Of a stretch of 64,000 nucleotides of DNA, positions 1-12,700 are shown piece after piece. The translations under genes and the position numbers were made by a program. Source of the stretch: Anaeramoeba flamelloides. Taxonomy: Eukaryota; Metamonada; Anaeramoebidae. Within the stretch, counting starts at the first letter, position 1; each line of letters begins with the position of its first letter. The stretch is from assembly GCA_027625915.1 (NCBI GenBank), contig JANTQA010000042.1:1686001-1750000 (forward strand), written 5' to 3'. A model generated the notes under the pieces. It was not told where the DNA came from. It did no database searches and saw only the letters and a program-made list of their open reading frames with translations.

Positions 1-279
1 TAATTATTGATAATTAAATATTAGAATTTTTATTTGTGAATTTATTTTCTCCTTTTTGAAAAATTTAATGATTTCGATAAAAAAACACAAAATTGCTGAT
101 ATATATACATCTTAGTGAAAAGATAATATTAATTAATTGTTTTATTTATTGTGAGAAAGGAGTAATCAAAGAAATTTTACTAAATAAAAAAGAGTTGAAG
201 AAAAATAATTAAAATATTAAAGTAAAAAATATTATTATATCATTCACATGACCAAATTAAAAATTATCCACTGTCGTTA

Positions 280-660
280 GGTTTTCTTGAGTTTTTTGTT
301 TATTGTAAAATCGATAGATTTTAGGTTTTTTTGAGTTTTCTATTTATTTGTGAAGTGTTCTAGGTTTTTTTGAGGTTTTCTATTTTATTTTGAAGTGTTC
401 TAGGTTATTTTTACTTTTTGAAATAAACAGAAAATTTTAATAAATTTTCGGTTTATTTCAAAAAGTAAAAATAACCTAGAACACTTCAAAATAAAATAGA
501 AAACTCAAAAAAACCTAACGAAAATCAATAGATTTTCTAAATAAAATAGAAAACTCAAAAAAACCTAACGAAAATCAATAGATTTTCTAAATAAAATAGA
601 AAACCTCAAAAAAAACCTAGAACACTTCACAGATAAAACAGAAAACCTCAAGAAAACCGC
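280..660. repeat. Long imperfect palindrome with 50-bp tandem repeat
   Basis: Left-arm phrases such as CTAGGTTTTTTTGAGG and GAAGTGTTCTAGG recur as reverse complements in the right arm, around a centre near 430 (TTTGAAATAAAC facing GTTTATTTCAAA). The right arm contains two exact copies of a 50-bp unit (489-538, 539-588) and the start of a third. Related hairpin pieces occur near 9110-9250, 22885-22980 and 61560-61720. It reads as a non-autonomous foldback-type element; this is inferred from structure only. Confidence 0.65.
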
Positions 661-665
661 CGTTA

Positions 666-736
666 GGTTTTCCATAATTCAAAAGAATTGGGTTAAATCT
701 TTGATTTTACTCTATTCTTTTGAATTATGGAAAACC
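666..736. repeat. Hairpin with ~22-bp arms
   Basis: GTTTTCCATAATTCAAAAGA on the left is matched by its reverse complement ending at 735, around a ~28-base loop. The same arm motif (TTCTTTTRAATTCTGRAAAA or its complement) recurs near 9120-9170, 22905-22975 and 61600, next to the phrase AGTGCC or GGCACT. It is part of the same repeat family as the preceding palindrome. Confidence 0.6.
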
Positions 737-839
737 AGGCACTTGACGGCACTCTACAGCACCTTCTGAAACTCTAACTTTATTTAGAGTTTTTTATCCA
801 ACCAAAAAAAATAAAAACTTTTTTTAAAATTTAAATCAT

Positions 840-1135
840 AATAATTTTTAATTATCAAAATAATTGATTCTCCATTTGAAAGATATTTATTATTTTTAAA
901 ATATTTTTGAAAGAATATTTTATAACCACTTAACTTGAAAAAATTTTCAAATTTTTTACTATTAAATTTAAAAAAAATATGAATATAACCTGTAAAATTG
1001 GATTTTTCAACTTAAATTATAAAAATTCTCTTGATAAATATTTTTTGATCCAAGATCTCTTATTAACCAATAGTCTTTATTATAAGTGAAGTGATTAAAA
1101 AAGTGAAAAATTATCAAATTTAATTTTTTTATTTC
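840..1135 (+). repeat. Repeat R4, copy 1
   Basis: This non-coding block aligns by eye with 22990-23270 in the same orientation. Shared phrases include GGATTTTTCAACTTAAA, TTATTAACCAAT and TACTATTAAATT. In both places it follows a hairpin of the 666-736 type, so hairpin and block probably belong to one old element. Confidence 0.6.
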
Positions 1136-1800
1136 AAAAGTTTCATGTAATCGTAGTGTAAAAGGCATTGATAAAAATAATTTTAATTATTTGCAAATAA
1201 TCTTTTTTGATTTTTTTTGAATTTGTGAATTTTATTTAATACCATAACTAATTGTTTCCAAATATCCCAATAATTTATAGAAAGAAAACTTCTTAAGGGG
1301 TTAGCCTCTTCATAGATCCATTTAAAATCAAAGTATGTTGTAATTGTATGTAAATTATATAAGTGCACCATGGCTCAAATGGCTCTAAAAATCTATTATA
1401 AATATTATTTAACAATAAATTATTATATTTTTTACTAATAGTATTGCAATTAAAAATTTTCATTTTGGAAATTTTTTTTTTTTAATTAACTTTTCCGAAT
1501 TTAGAGATTAAAGACACACAAAAAAAAGTACTCCAGTAATTAATAATTGATATTTTGAACCTATAAAAATAATTATTTTTTCATTTTTTTAATTTCAAAG
1601 ATTTACTCAATAATTATATGAATAAAAACCTAAAAATTGATTGTGTTTGTTTACTTTCTGTAAAGATATTTGTATTTTCAATATAATTCCAAAATTTAAA
1701 AATAATTTTGTTGGTTAATTATTTAATTTTCTAAAAAAATTGATTTTTTTAGCAATTGATCCAGATTACAAGTCACATTTAAGAAAGATATTTTTCGATA

Positions 1801-1920
1801 GTTCAAAATTATTTTCGTTAATTAATAACTGTGGCGAAATCTAGGATTTTATGCTTAAATTTCTAAAAGGAAATTAAAGCATAAGGTACAACTCGAATGT
1901 AATTTACACTTCTTGCCTAA
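1801..1920 (+). repeat. Repeat R2, copy 1 (conserved hairpins)
   Basis: It matches 49991-50110 in the same orientation. Common phrases are TTAATTAATAA, GAAATCT and GCTTAAAT, and both end in TACACTTCTT. Two short stems are kept in both copies: GCTTAAAT with a downstream partner, and a terminal TGTA/TACA hairpin. It could be a short interspersed element or part of a transposon end; no family is recognised. Confidence 0.55.
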
Positions 1921-2462
1921 TAAAAATAAATAAAAAAAATAAAAAAGAAAGATATTTTTCAGCTTTGAAGTCTTCGGATTGATAATTTAACCTTTAAAAT
2001 TGTCTTGAAATTCAGATTTTTTTCAAAAATTCTCTGGAATTTTTTACTAATTACACAGATTTTTTTTAATTGGCGAGATTAATTTTTTGTACTATTTTAC
2101 AAAAAGAATCTTTTAGAGGCATTTGAAACATAGGAGTAATGGGATTTATAGCCAATCAGAATAGACATTCATTTTAGACCTTTTAGTGGTTGACTCTTAT
2201 ACCTTAAAGAATGAAAAAATAACCTAAAAATGATTATTTCTAAGAAAAAAATATTACAGAAAAATTTGAAATTAAAAAGTTTCCTAAATGGTTTTAGTAA
2301 AGTGTGTAAAAAAATTTTTGAATACCATACTCAAAAAGACCGATTGGGTACTGTTGGCTGTTTTATAGATACTTTTTGAAAACATTTTTTGAGCACTTTT
2401 TTCAAATATTTTGAATGAAAACCAAAAAAAAAAATCAATAAAAAAAAAAAAAAAAAATGATT

Positions 2463-3819
2463 TTACTTTTGTGCAATATTTCTTTTTTCGTTTGACACCC
2501 TAATAGAAATTCCAAATGTTTCGAAATGGTCTTCTAAATATTCTAAATTCGTTTTATAAGGTTTCATTTCTGTTTCATCTAGTTCTTCTGATTTTTTTTT
2601 TTCTATTACTTCTTCTTCTTCTTCGACTTTTTCTAGGACTATTTCTTTTTCTATTTGGCTTTCCAATTCGCCACCCTTTTTATCTTCTTTTTCGTTTTCA
2701 ATTTGAGATCCTTTTTTATTTTCTAATTCTTTTTCGGATTGTACTTGGTCACTAATAAATTTGTAAAGATCTGATTGATCATCAAATTCAATTTTCTTTT
2801 TTGTTTCAGTTTTTTCCTTTTCTTTTTGCTCTTTTTCCTTGACTTCTTCTTTTTCTTCTTCCCTTGATGTTTTGGTTTTTTCTTCTTCGATCACTTGAGA
2901 CAATACAGTGTTATCAATTTTCAATTTTTGTTCACCAGTTAATTTTTGCCCAGTGAGCGCAAAAATTATTTCAGAGTTAAAAGTTAATTGATTATTTAGG
3001 ATCCTGGTGTTATCAAAATATTCATAAAGTTGTTTGTTATGCTGTCTATTCGGCGAAACAAACGACAACATCTCTGGAATGGTCATTTCACAACTAAGTG
3101 CGATCGTAATTGGCTCTTGGTATGACCTCAATTTTAACCCTCGTAAATTTGTACCAACATGGTTCACTAAGATGTACTCGAGGGCTAAGGATTCTTTTTG
3201 GGTTAACTTGTATTTTTCACAAAGTCGAACGATCCTTGGCTTTGTCTTTTTTTTTTTTTATTTTTTTTTGTATAGTTGTTTCATGTTAAAGTTAGGTTAT
3301 GTTGGGTTCCATAAACCGAAAAGGAAAATATTGTAAGAGTTTTCAAGGAATCCATTTTTTGAAGAAGAAAAAAAATGTTAATTAGGTTCTGTACATCGAT
3401 AAGATCAAAAATAATAAAAGGGAAAATCGAAAAATCAAAAAACAAAAAGAAAAAAAAAAAATCGAGAAAAAATTAGAAAAAGCTTGAAATAATTTTCATA
3501 CTTCCATTAAAGCAAGTTTTTTTTCCCTAATTTCATAAACCCTCTTTTTAATTATTTTAACAGACTCGATCAAAGAATTAATATCTTCATAATTAAGTGG
3601 TTCGTTTTTGGGTTGGGGAACGCCTACAATATCCAAGATATTGTTACGACTGTCTTCCATTAAAAGTGTTAAAATGAGATGAACTTCCATAACTGAAAGA
3701 TATTCTGAATCAGAACTAAATGGTGTTTTTACATCTAAAGACAAACACTTAAGAATGCAGTCGTGAACTAAATATTTTGCTAAAGGATACTTTTTGGATA
3801 ATTCTTGTAAATATTCCAT
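2463..3819 (-). CDS. Two-exon hypothetical protein, possible AAA-associated N-terminal region
   Basis: Exon 1 runs 3819 to 3502 (106 codons, starting MEYLQELSKKYPLAKYL). An intron of 256 bp (3501-3246, donor GTATGA, A-rich acceptor ending AAAAG) keeps phase 0, and exon 2 runs 3245 to 2463. The spliced product is 366 residues. The first ~230 residues look globular and helical. The rest is E/K-rich with a short ordered end (YLEDHFETFGISIRVS). The piece RLCEKYKLTQKESLALEYIL weakly resembles the winged-helix region that precedes some AAA+ modules. No Walker motifs follow in the window, so this is either a short stand-alone protein or a gene that has lost its ATPase part. I chose ATG 3819 because the in-frame codons upstream are T-rich leader. 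The exon join is inferred from frame and splice signals; the function is not known. Confidence 0.6.
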
Positions 3820-4290
3820 ACCGATTTGGAAAATTAAGAAAAAAAATGAATTTATTTGAATAATCAAAATTTAATGAACAATTCGGAAAAGACATGAATA
3901 ACCTTAAAAAGTTTTTTTAACAATTAAAAGAGTATTAATTGAACAAAAATACTTTTTTACTGAAAGTACTCTTCCTTCCACAAGATTAAATTTGGTTTTG
4001 CAAATTTTGTGATTTAAAATCTTGTTTTATGTGGGAATTTAATTTCTCTGAAATAATTACTTGTTGCTAAATTTAACGAATAAATTCCATATAAGAATCA
4101 CAAAATTCTTTTCTTTTTATATTTTAAAGGAGGAAAGTAATGAAAAATTTTTGTTCACCAAGTTGCATTATTGTAATTGGTTTCCAATCCCATTTAAAAT
4201 TTAAAGGAATGATCTTTAAAATATTCTCCAATTAGGATCCAAAAAGCATTTTTTGAACATTTTTTAAATGAACAATTCAAAAGAAATTAT

Positions 4291-4365
4291 GAGATATATA
4301 AACTCGAACACCTTGTTAAGGAACATGAAAATGAAATTGAAAAATAATCATGATTTTCAAAATTT
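4291..4365 (+). repeat. Repeat R3, copy 1
   Basis: Shares AAACTCGAACACC, followed by TAAGRAACATRAAAATGAAA-like sequence, with 7938-8010 in the same orientation. The similarity is interrupted by small indels. Family unknown. Confidence 0.5.
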
Positions 4366-4433
4366 ATAAACACTTCTCAATAAATAGCACTAATTTTAAA
4401 AGATCATATTGTAAAATATCTTTCATAATAATT

Positions 4434-4925
4434 AGCCCATTAAAAATCAAATTTTAAATAAAAATATTTTTAATAATTGAAGTTATCTATTATAATATAA
4501 AAATTTAGATTTTAATAGTCAATAATATACTCAAGAGATATTTATTTTTTGTCTAAAAATAAAAGAAAGAAAAATAAAAAAAACTGTTCAATAAAATTGG
4601 GACATTTATTTTGAAAGAAGCATTACATAAAAATAGAAAATTCAAAAAAGTAAAAAAACCCATTTATGGATTCTCCTTCGATTTGAATAACTGAATCTAA
4701 TCACTTTTTCATATTTGAAACCAAATTTTTCATTAAATAATCTGCTACTTCTTTCAAAATTTTCATTTTCATTTTCCATTTTAACAAAACACTGTTGAAA
4801 AAATAAAAAAGAGACACAATGATTTATTTGCAAACTTTTCATTATGAGGGGAAAACCCCCAAAACAATACAAAAGCAATTCATTATTCAAATGTAAGGTG
4901 GGCCATTTATTATGAAATTTAGTTT
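4434..4925 (-). mobile_element. Degenerate Tc1/mariner-type transposon fragment, copy A
   Basis: Aligns with 58060-58745. On the minus strand, about 4660-4800, one frame reads DYLMKNLVSNMKK, a stop, then LDSVIQIEGESINGF. This is a decayed version of the transposase tail seen more clearly in copy B. The phrase TTCAAAATAAATGTCCCA (minus strand) at the 4592-4620 end, with a near-copy in the same orientation at 4897-4918, suggests a terminal motif. Position 4496-4497 is the unoccupied TA where copy B carries an M1 MITE. Only the C-terminal end of the coding part remains. Confidence 0.55.
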
Positions 4926-6176
4926 ATATGATTTTTGATCATAGATCGAGTTTTTGAAATATTTTCAGTGTTTCCAAAGAAGTGATGATTTTATCTTTAT
5001 TTTTTTTGACAGGTGCGATTGTTGTTTTTTCTTGAATTGAATTTTACTGTCATGATAAAAGGAGATTATTCTCTCTATTATTTTTTTGGAACAACATGAT
5101 CTTCGTCAAATAGCCAACACATTTCTGATTTATTTTTTTTCTTTTATGATAATTGTTTTTTTTTTATTTTGAATATTTCTCGAAGAAACCCAATTATTTG
5201 TTTCAAGATAAATTGGGTTTAATTTTTTGAGAATAATTGTGAAGTATTTTCCATAAAAATATCAGAAAGGAAAATAAATTTGCAAAAATATGTCAATATT
5301 TTATATTTTTTTCAAAAAATTAATAGTAAAATTAAGAAAAAATGATATTTTTGTCATACTTATTTTGGCGAATTCAGTAAAAAACCAAACCTATTACATT
5401 CCTTTATCAAAAAGATCTTGGTTTTGAAAATATTTAAGGATTATTCTTCAAAAATTTTCAATCTTCTATTTTGACCTTAAAGGTCATTTTTAAAAATTCT
5501 CTCAGTTTACCCACAAATTAAAAAAAAAACACACAGAGAGGTCTCAAAAATGTGTAAAAGTTTTAAAAATTCAAACCTAGAGTAATTTTCTCATAAACTT
5601 ACTTTTATTATACTTATTTTCCATTTTTCATTGAGGGGGTTACAAATTTTATTAAAATAACTGATTTTTTAAATCCTAGATCTCTCTAAATAAAAATATG
5701 GGAGATTTATTAGCCTCTAAAAACAAAATAGAACACATATTACTTTAAATTTCACTTAGGGAAATTTTTCATATTTTTTTCTAACAGATTTCATTTCTAA
5801 ACAATGATTTGAAATTTAAAAAATAAAAAATAATTTAATTTATCATTAACCAACGACAAGATTGATAATTGATCTTTGTTTTGAATAATTTTTAAGCTAG
5901 AATTATTCTTTATTGTTACTAATTTGAATTAATTCTTTAAAAAACTGTATTACTGATTTTTTTCAAATACAGAATCAACAGTTCCAGAAAAAATTATCCA
6001 TTTTATAGATTTGAAAAAATAAAAAATAAAAAAAATTTTTTCAATTAAAAATATTAAAAAATTATATTTAAATATTATTTGTTATTTGATTCCCAATCAA
6101 TTCCAAAAAATCAATTTAGATCCATCTTCTAATTTTTAAAATTTAATTTAAATTACCATTTTCAAAAATAATCAAA

Positions 6177-6428
6177 TTATTTATAATTTATTATGTAAAA
6201 ACCAGTAATAGATGTATCAAAGTTTAAATATGACTTCAAGTTATCATTATAAGAATGGTTCTCATAGGTAAAACCTGATACCACTAATATTATACGTTTT
6301 TTTCGATCTTTTATTATTTTTTTTTCATTTTTAGTAAAATTATTAATAAAATCCCCTTTTATAGTTTTAAAAAGAATTAATTCGAATGAATAAGAATAAA
6401 GAAAAATGATAAACTTTGTTTCAGTCAA
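6177..6428 (-). pseudogene. Possible gene fragment, hydrolase-like motif
   Basis: An 83-codon open frame whose second half (KKRIILVVSGFTYENHSY) has the look of a beta strand plus SGF/SGW loop, as in TMCO4-type alpha/beta-hydrolase-like proteins. No matching flanking exons could be found on either side. It may be a relic exon or chance; the resemblance is weak. Confidence 0.2.
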
Positions 6429-7937
6429 ATGTAATCAACAATTTTTTCAAATATCAATTATTTTGTATAATTGACCTTTGTAGAACAAATAGAACATAAA
6501 AAATTTAAATAATCTCAAAGAATTGTTGATATCAATTCTAAAGAAAACTTATTAATTAATAGATTTATTTAAAAAATTTAAAAACTCGAATTCTGAATGC
6601 CTCTTGAGAAAAAAAAACAATGTTTGTTTTGATCCTTTACTGACATTTGAATAAAAAATAGGAAACAATTTTCACTTCATTTTCCATTGTTTTCATTTTG
6701 AAATCAAGTCCCCAAATGAAGTTTGTTGGGGTTTGCGTTCTCTATTTGAAAAAGGAAATGAAAATGAAATGAAAATTTTTCACGTTTATTAAACAAATTT
6801 CAGGATCAAACATCCAAATAAAATTCAATAGAAAGCAATATGATTTCTCAACAACCTTTTTCACAGTTTCAATAACTTTAGAAAAAAATTTTTTACAAAG
6901 TGATTATTGATCTTGCAATAAAAAATTTTTTTGCAACTGAATTAAGTTAAAAAAAAACAATATTAAAAAAAAAACATATAAATGAAAAAATGATGGCGAT
7001 TTTGAAAATTTCCAAAATAAATTTTTTCTTCTAATATCTTTGTAAATCCTTTAAATACAAGTATTTAACCCATTAAAAATGGGCTCCTTGGACTGAAGAA
7101 TAGTTTATTTATTGATCCCACAATTAAAAATAATCCCTATATTTGTTAAAAACTGAATAATTTTTATAAAAAGTCAGTATTTGGCTACATATTTTTAGGT
7201 TGAATTCTCAAAATTTAGACTACAAAGTTGAAAAATACCTCGCTTAAATTTGTGAAGAAATGTAGATTAATAGCTAAAAAATTCAATTTTTTTAAAAAAT
7301 TATAGAATTAACAAATAGATTTTGTTCAACAAATTATTTCTAAAATATTGAAAATATATTGGTATTACAATTAGATTTATAAACAGGAAACAATACTAAT
7401 CAGTCTCTAGGTGCTTTATGGTTGATAATTATTGAGGAAATCTTTGAAATTCAAAAATCAAAAAAATAGTTGTTTTTGGAAGTTCTTAATTTGAATTATT
7501 AAATACTTGTAATACTATTATTTTGAGTTTCTATTTTTAGATTTGTGAAAAGTAAAAAAAATAAAAATTGTAAAAAATAAAATCTTTAATTGTGATCAAA
7601 AGTAAAAAAATAACATTTATTGTGCAATAAAATTTTTGATAGATTTTTTATCGTCATTTGAGACATGGGGTTCAATGTATCATTTCGAACACAATTACAA
7701 TATACTTTGGTTACAGATAAATCTATGGTGACGCTAATCCCATAAAATCAAAGATAATCTTCTTTCAAATTTCAAATATTGGCAACCTGTACGACTACTT
7801 TTTGGATTTATCAAATACCCTTAATACTTTTATATCCAATATAATTTATAATGAGAATGAGGGTTTTCAAAAAATACACCAATTTGGAACAAAATTGCAT
7901 TTTTTGGATTTTTTCTAATCAATAAAGTCAAAAGATT

Positions 7938-8010
7938 TTGAGATACTTAAACTCGAACACCCTTACTAAGAAACATAAAAATGAAAAAGAATAATAATCG
8001 AGATTTTCTA
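7938..8010 (+). repeat. Repeat R3, copy 2
   Basis: Second copy of the block at 4291-4365, with the same AAACTCGAACACC core and a similar A-rich tail. Confidence 0.5.
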
Positions 8011-9089
8011 CTGAAAAAATTTCGATCATTTCAAACATTTCCAAGAAACAACTCTAACTTTAAAGTATCACTTTTATATGATTTTCTATCAATTGAATAA
8101 CATGGATTGTTCAGTTGTCTAGATAAATCAGATTAATTCCTTCAAAAGAGTTGTAGTTTGTCTTTTATTTTTTTATTGTTTTGATTCTTTTTTTGTTGTT
8201 TCAAAAATTGAAGTTCCCAACAACCCTTTTACAATAAAATATTTACTCAATTTGATTTTTGCACAGAAATAGATCCTTATAAAACTACAAAACATCTTTT
8301 TTATTTTCCTGATATGATATTGTTTTTTTTTACATCTTGTTTCTCTGAAAACCTATTTTTTAGTATCAAGACAAATTTTCCTGAGGTTTTGTAGGAAATA
8401 TTTTTAGGAATTTTGCAAGAACCGATCTAATGAATATTATATTTGAAAAAAATATTCGATTTTTGTAAATATAAAAAAAACTTTATCTTGGTTGAAAGAA
8501 AAAAAAAATTATATTTTTGAGGTATGGGAATTTCGGAAGATTATATACAATATCAAACCTACCCCCATGTCTTATTATCAAAATATTTCTTTGGAGGAAA
8601 TAACAAAGGATAAATCATTAAAAATAAAAATAACCTATCATTTTGACCCTTTAGAACAACTTTTCAAACCCTCTTAATTTACTTCTTCTAACTATAAAAA
8701 AAACTGAAAAATTCGATACAAGGTGTTAGGGTTTTAAAAATTGTTACATTGATAAAATTTTCTCAACAAGTAGATTGTTTACGATCCCTCTTTTTCATTT
8801 TTGAATATCACAGAAGTAATACTAACAATTTATGAAAATTTTTTTACTTTTTTTACTTATTAAATCTAACTGAACAAAATTTTGTGAGATTTAACAATAC
8901 TTAAATACTAATTCGGGAACACCTATTTACAATTTAAAATGTTGTTCTTAAATACCGATAATTTTTGTTTTAAATCTTCGATATTATTTAAAATCAAGAT
9001 TTATAATTTACCTTGTCATCGGCATCGGATAAACAAAATCATCATTCTTTACTAAAATTTCTAAACAAAAATTGAGATTTAAACAAGTG

Positions 9090-9250
9090 CTGTCAAGTGA
9101 CGTAGAGTGCCTCGGTTTTCAAGAATTGAGTAAAAATAAATGATTTTTCTCTATTCTTTTAAATTCTGAAAAAGTTAATTAAGGTTTTTCTTAATTTTTG
9201 AAATAAACCGAAAATTTAATCAAGTTTCTGTTTATTTCAACAACAAAAAA
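9090..9250. repeat. Degenerate copy of the window-start hairpin family
   Basis: Contains AGAGTGCCTCGGTTTTC, TCTATTCTTTTAAATTCTGA and TTTTTGAAATAAACCGAAAA followed by TTTCTGTTTATTTCAA, all close to phrases in 280-775. Arms have diverged and the tandem repeat is absent. Confidence 0.5.
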
Positions 9251-9479
9251 AATAATGACTTTGCAAGTAAATTTATACCCTCCCTTCAAAAGAAAAAATT
9301 AAAAAATTCAGATCTTTTTTGTAAAAAATGTGAAAAAATTTTTTTCCTAAACATTTTATGAGCTTTCTAATAATTTTCACTTTAGTTTTTAAGAAATAGA
9401 ATTAATTTTTCAAAAAAATTGCTTCTGTTTTAAAAATGTCTCTCAGATAACTTGAATTTTTGCAAACCAAAAAGAATAG

Positions 9480-9615
9480 TCACCAAACCAATTATACTTT
9501 TAAAGTACTTTTAACGTTTTTAAAGTATTGAAAAGTGTTTTAAAGGTTTATGAATTGTTTGACAGTGTTTGGAAAGTATTTGAAAGGCTCGACTTTTTGT
9601 AAAAGTCAAGAGGTT
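9480..9615. repeat. Fragment related to MITE M3
   Basis: Phrases such as AAAAGTGTTTTAAAGG, GACAGTGTTTGGAAAG and ACTTTTTGTAAAAGTCAAGA resemble the interior of the complete element at 26591-26778 and a second fragment at 14349-14485. It ends about 100 bp before the start codon of the 9712 gene, so it may contribute to that gene's 5' region. Confidence 0.4.
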
Positions 9616-9711
9616 GTATGTAGTATTTTCTAAGAATTATTTTTTATTTTTGTCACTTTTCAATTTTTGAGAACAAAGTTTTTAAGATCTTTCCAAACCA
9701 CTCAAACGTAC

Positions 9712-12700
9712 ATGAGCGATCCACTCAAAAGAAAGAGTGTTCTTTCTTTTCTTCGAAGAATTTTTTCACACCCCCAACTTACAATGGATGAATTTGTCAA
9801 AAAGGGGTTGATCTATTTGTCTGTCTTCTCGCAAATGCTTACGCCAAAGGAATTTCTCTGGATCAAAAAAACAACAAACATTCAAAAACAAGAAAGATCA
9901 CATCTACTACAATGGTTTGAAACGCTTCAGTTCTCTTATCACTTGAAAGAAAAATATTCAATTGATTTTGATCTGTTGGAATCAAAAGAAAAATTAACAA
10001 ATTTTTTGCTTAATTCAATTTTTCAGATCTTGTCTGAAGAGGAAGAGGTGTTTCGTCAAGCTACCAAAAACACAATTCGTGAAATATGGATCTCCCAAGA
10101 GAAAGATCATAATTTTCTTCGAACCATCACGCAAAATGAATGTGCGATTGAAAAAAAGATTGAGACCAGCAAATTCATCTTTAATAATTTCCAAAACAAC
10201 AGACAACAAAATTTGTTAGCCCTTTCCATTCAGCTGTTACGAAAACAAAAAGAATTAGAATCAAGAGAGAAAAAATTGAACAAAAGGGAATTAAGATTAA
10301 ATAAACAAACGAACCAACAAAAAATAAAAAAGAAACAAAAGAAGCTCCTTATGAAATTAAAAAAGATCGAATATAAAATCTTTTTAAAAAATAAATTGTT
10401 GGAACAAAAAAAGCAGTTTAGGAGGCAATTGAAAAATACACCCAAGTCAAAAAGTAGGAAGCACAAAAGAAGAAATGAAAAAAAAAAAAAATTGGGAAAA
10501 GGTATGAGTGATGTTTTGATCCATAAGAACACTAACCAATCAAAAAACAACTATTTGGAAACTTTTTCCGACTTTGTTGACAACATCTTGTCTGACACAC
10601 CAAGCAGCACAAGAAAAAAAAGTAAAGAACAAATCAATTCCCCATATAAAAAGAAGCAAGATGATAATATTTCTGCTTTTGAGAAGATTATAAACTCAAA
10701 TGAGAAGAATAATAATACAAAGATTGAAATGAATGCCAAAAGCGATCACGGCAGTGATCGGGACAATGCTAGTGGCTGTAGCAGTGGCAATGATCGTTGT
10801 AATAATTCTGATACCGATAAGAACAATAATCAGCTCGATAATCAAAACAAAAAGAAAAGAAAAAAAATCCGAGTGATTTCATTACTTGGTTCTGATCTTG
10901 AAAACAATGATTTGTCAGAATTTGAAATTGGGATTGAAAAGAACAGAATAAATAAAGAGCATCCAAATAAAAAAAAAGAAAATATATTTAAAAAAAAAGA
11001 ACAAGATTTTTTACCAGATATCAATTTATATATTGATGATAAAAAAATAAAATCAAGAATAGATCCTCTCCAAGAAGTTGGGCATTCAAAGCTTTTAAAT
11101 AATTCGACTCAAAAACTAATTTTAACACCTACTTCCTATCAAGATAATACTTCGATTCAAAGCCTTGAGAAAATTTTTAAACTAAACAATAAAAACGGAA
11201 CTAATAAATATGGGAATGGAAAGGGGAATGAGAATGGGAATTTAAATAAAAACAATAAAGATACGGAAAAGAAAATTGAAAAAGAAAAAGCATATGAAAA
11301 TAAGATTAATAATAAATCAAAGAACAGATTAAAAAGATACCATACAGTAACAAGATCAACAACAAAACTTCTTGGCCAATCGCCTCAAAAAAAAAAAAAT
11401 CAAAAAAATATTAGCCAGCAAGATCTTTTGTTAATTCTGGGTGAAAATAATCACGGAGGTAATCCAATTCTGAATTCGTTAATTGAAAATGAAACTAAAT
11501 TAGAAATTAAACTTCCAAAGGAAAATCAAAATATTCAGGATTATGGGAAGGAGCAGGGGAAGGAGATGTGGAAGCGAAAAGAATCAAAGAAAGGAAAGAA
11601 AAGAAAAGAAAAAGGCAAAATGATTAATGAAGAAAAATTACAGCAAAAAGAAAATGTAAAAACAATGAATGAAAAAAGTGAGATTCATTCAAAAACAAAT
11701 TTCAGAATCAATTCAAATTCAAATTCTGAATCAAAATCATCTCTAAAACTAACATTCAACAAAGCATATAATTTAAGAACTAACCATAAGTCAATATCAG
11801 ATTTGGGATTAAATTTTAATCAAAAAATTGGAGAAAAAAGCACAAATGGAAACAGAAATAAAACGGAAAGCAGAAACAAAAAGGATAAATATAAAAAAAA
11901 CAGGAATGAAAACTGCAAAAAACACAAAAATGAAAACAGAAACAAAAAAGAAAAAGAGAATAAAAACAAAAAAAACAACAAAAATGAAAACAACAACAAA
12001 AACGAAAGCAACAGCAAAAACAAAAATAATCCAAAAATAAAAAATAAAACCAAAAATTCAATTTTTTTACAAAAATTTAAAAATTCAGCCTTTAACCGCA
12101 AAAAAAAACAACAAAAAATAGAAAAAATGGCCTTTTTAGATTTAACCTATAAATCTATTGAATTAGTTGATCCAAGTTCCAATAGTATCCATAAAAGTAT
12201 TATTGGGGTTTCGGGATTAATTCAACAATATCTAAATTTAGATCGTAATCCTTCAATATTGGAATCCCTGTTATTAATCAATACGCATGATAAATGGGAA
12301 ACATTAGATTTATCGGAATTAAATAAAAAGGAAAGAATGGTTATTGTCCAAAACGGGCAAACATTTTCTAAGGCGTTTGAGGACGCAGAGTATTATGCAA
12401 GAATGGGATCCTTTTCATTTAAATGCTTGCTTGACGAATCTGGTAAAGATATCTTTCATAAGGGAAAAATCTCATTTTCAAAAAAGTATTTAAACATTAA
12501 AAAATGTATCAGTGATAAAAAAAAAATTACTGTTTTAAAAACCAGATGGGGCGATCACTTAAAAATATTTGTTGAAACTACTGGCCTATTGAAATGCTAC
12601 CTTGCTGATTCTTTGAATGCTCTTTATTTGGGGATTAAACTAAAAACCGCACAATTGCGTCGTATTTTAATTCTAATACTCTTGTTGTATAACTCTTCAA

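Larger units (their letters stand above)
1..2462. other. Gene-free left end, repeats only
   Basis: No gene is supported here. The stretch holds a long palindrome with a 50-bp tandem repeat (about 280-660), a second hairpin (666-736), a block shared with 22990-23270 (840-1135), and a block shared with 49991-50110 (1801-1920). A 62-codon open frame on the minus strand (1183-1371) has no recognisable domain. The rest is plain AT-rich sequence. Confidence 0.6.
3820..9711. other. Long gene-poor spacer
   Basis: No confident gene. It holds the repeat pair R3 (4291-4365 and 7938-8010), a Tc1/mariner-type transposase fragment (4434-4925), a weak open frame at 6177-6428 (-), a 61-codon open frame at 8492-8677 (+) without a recognised domain, a copy of the window-start hairpin family (about 9090-9250), and a repeat related to MITE M3 (9480-9615) just upstream of the next gene. 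Confidence 0.6.

Noticed and set aside
1183-1371. 62-codon minus-strand open frame
   Set aside because: It has some protein-like stretches, but no domain, no flanking exons, and it starts near an old repeat. Not enough to call a gene.
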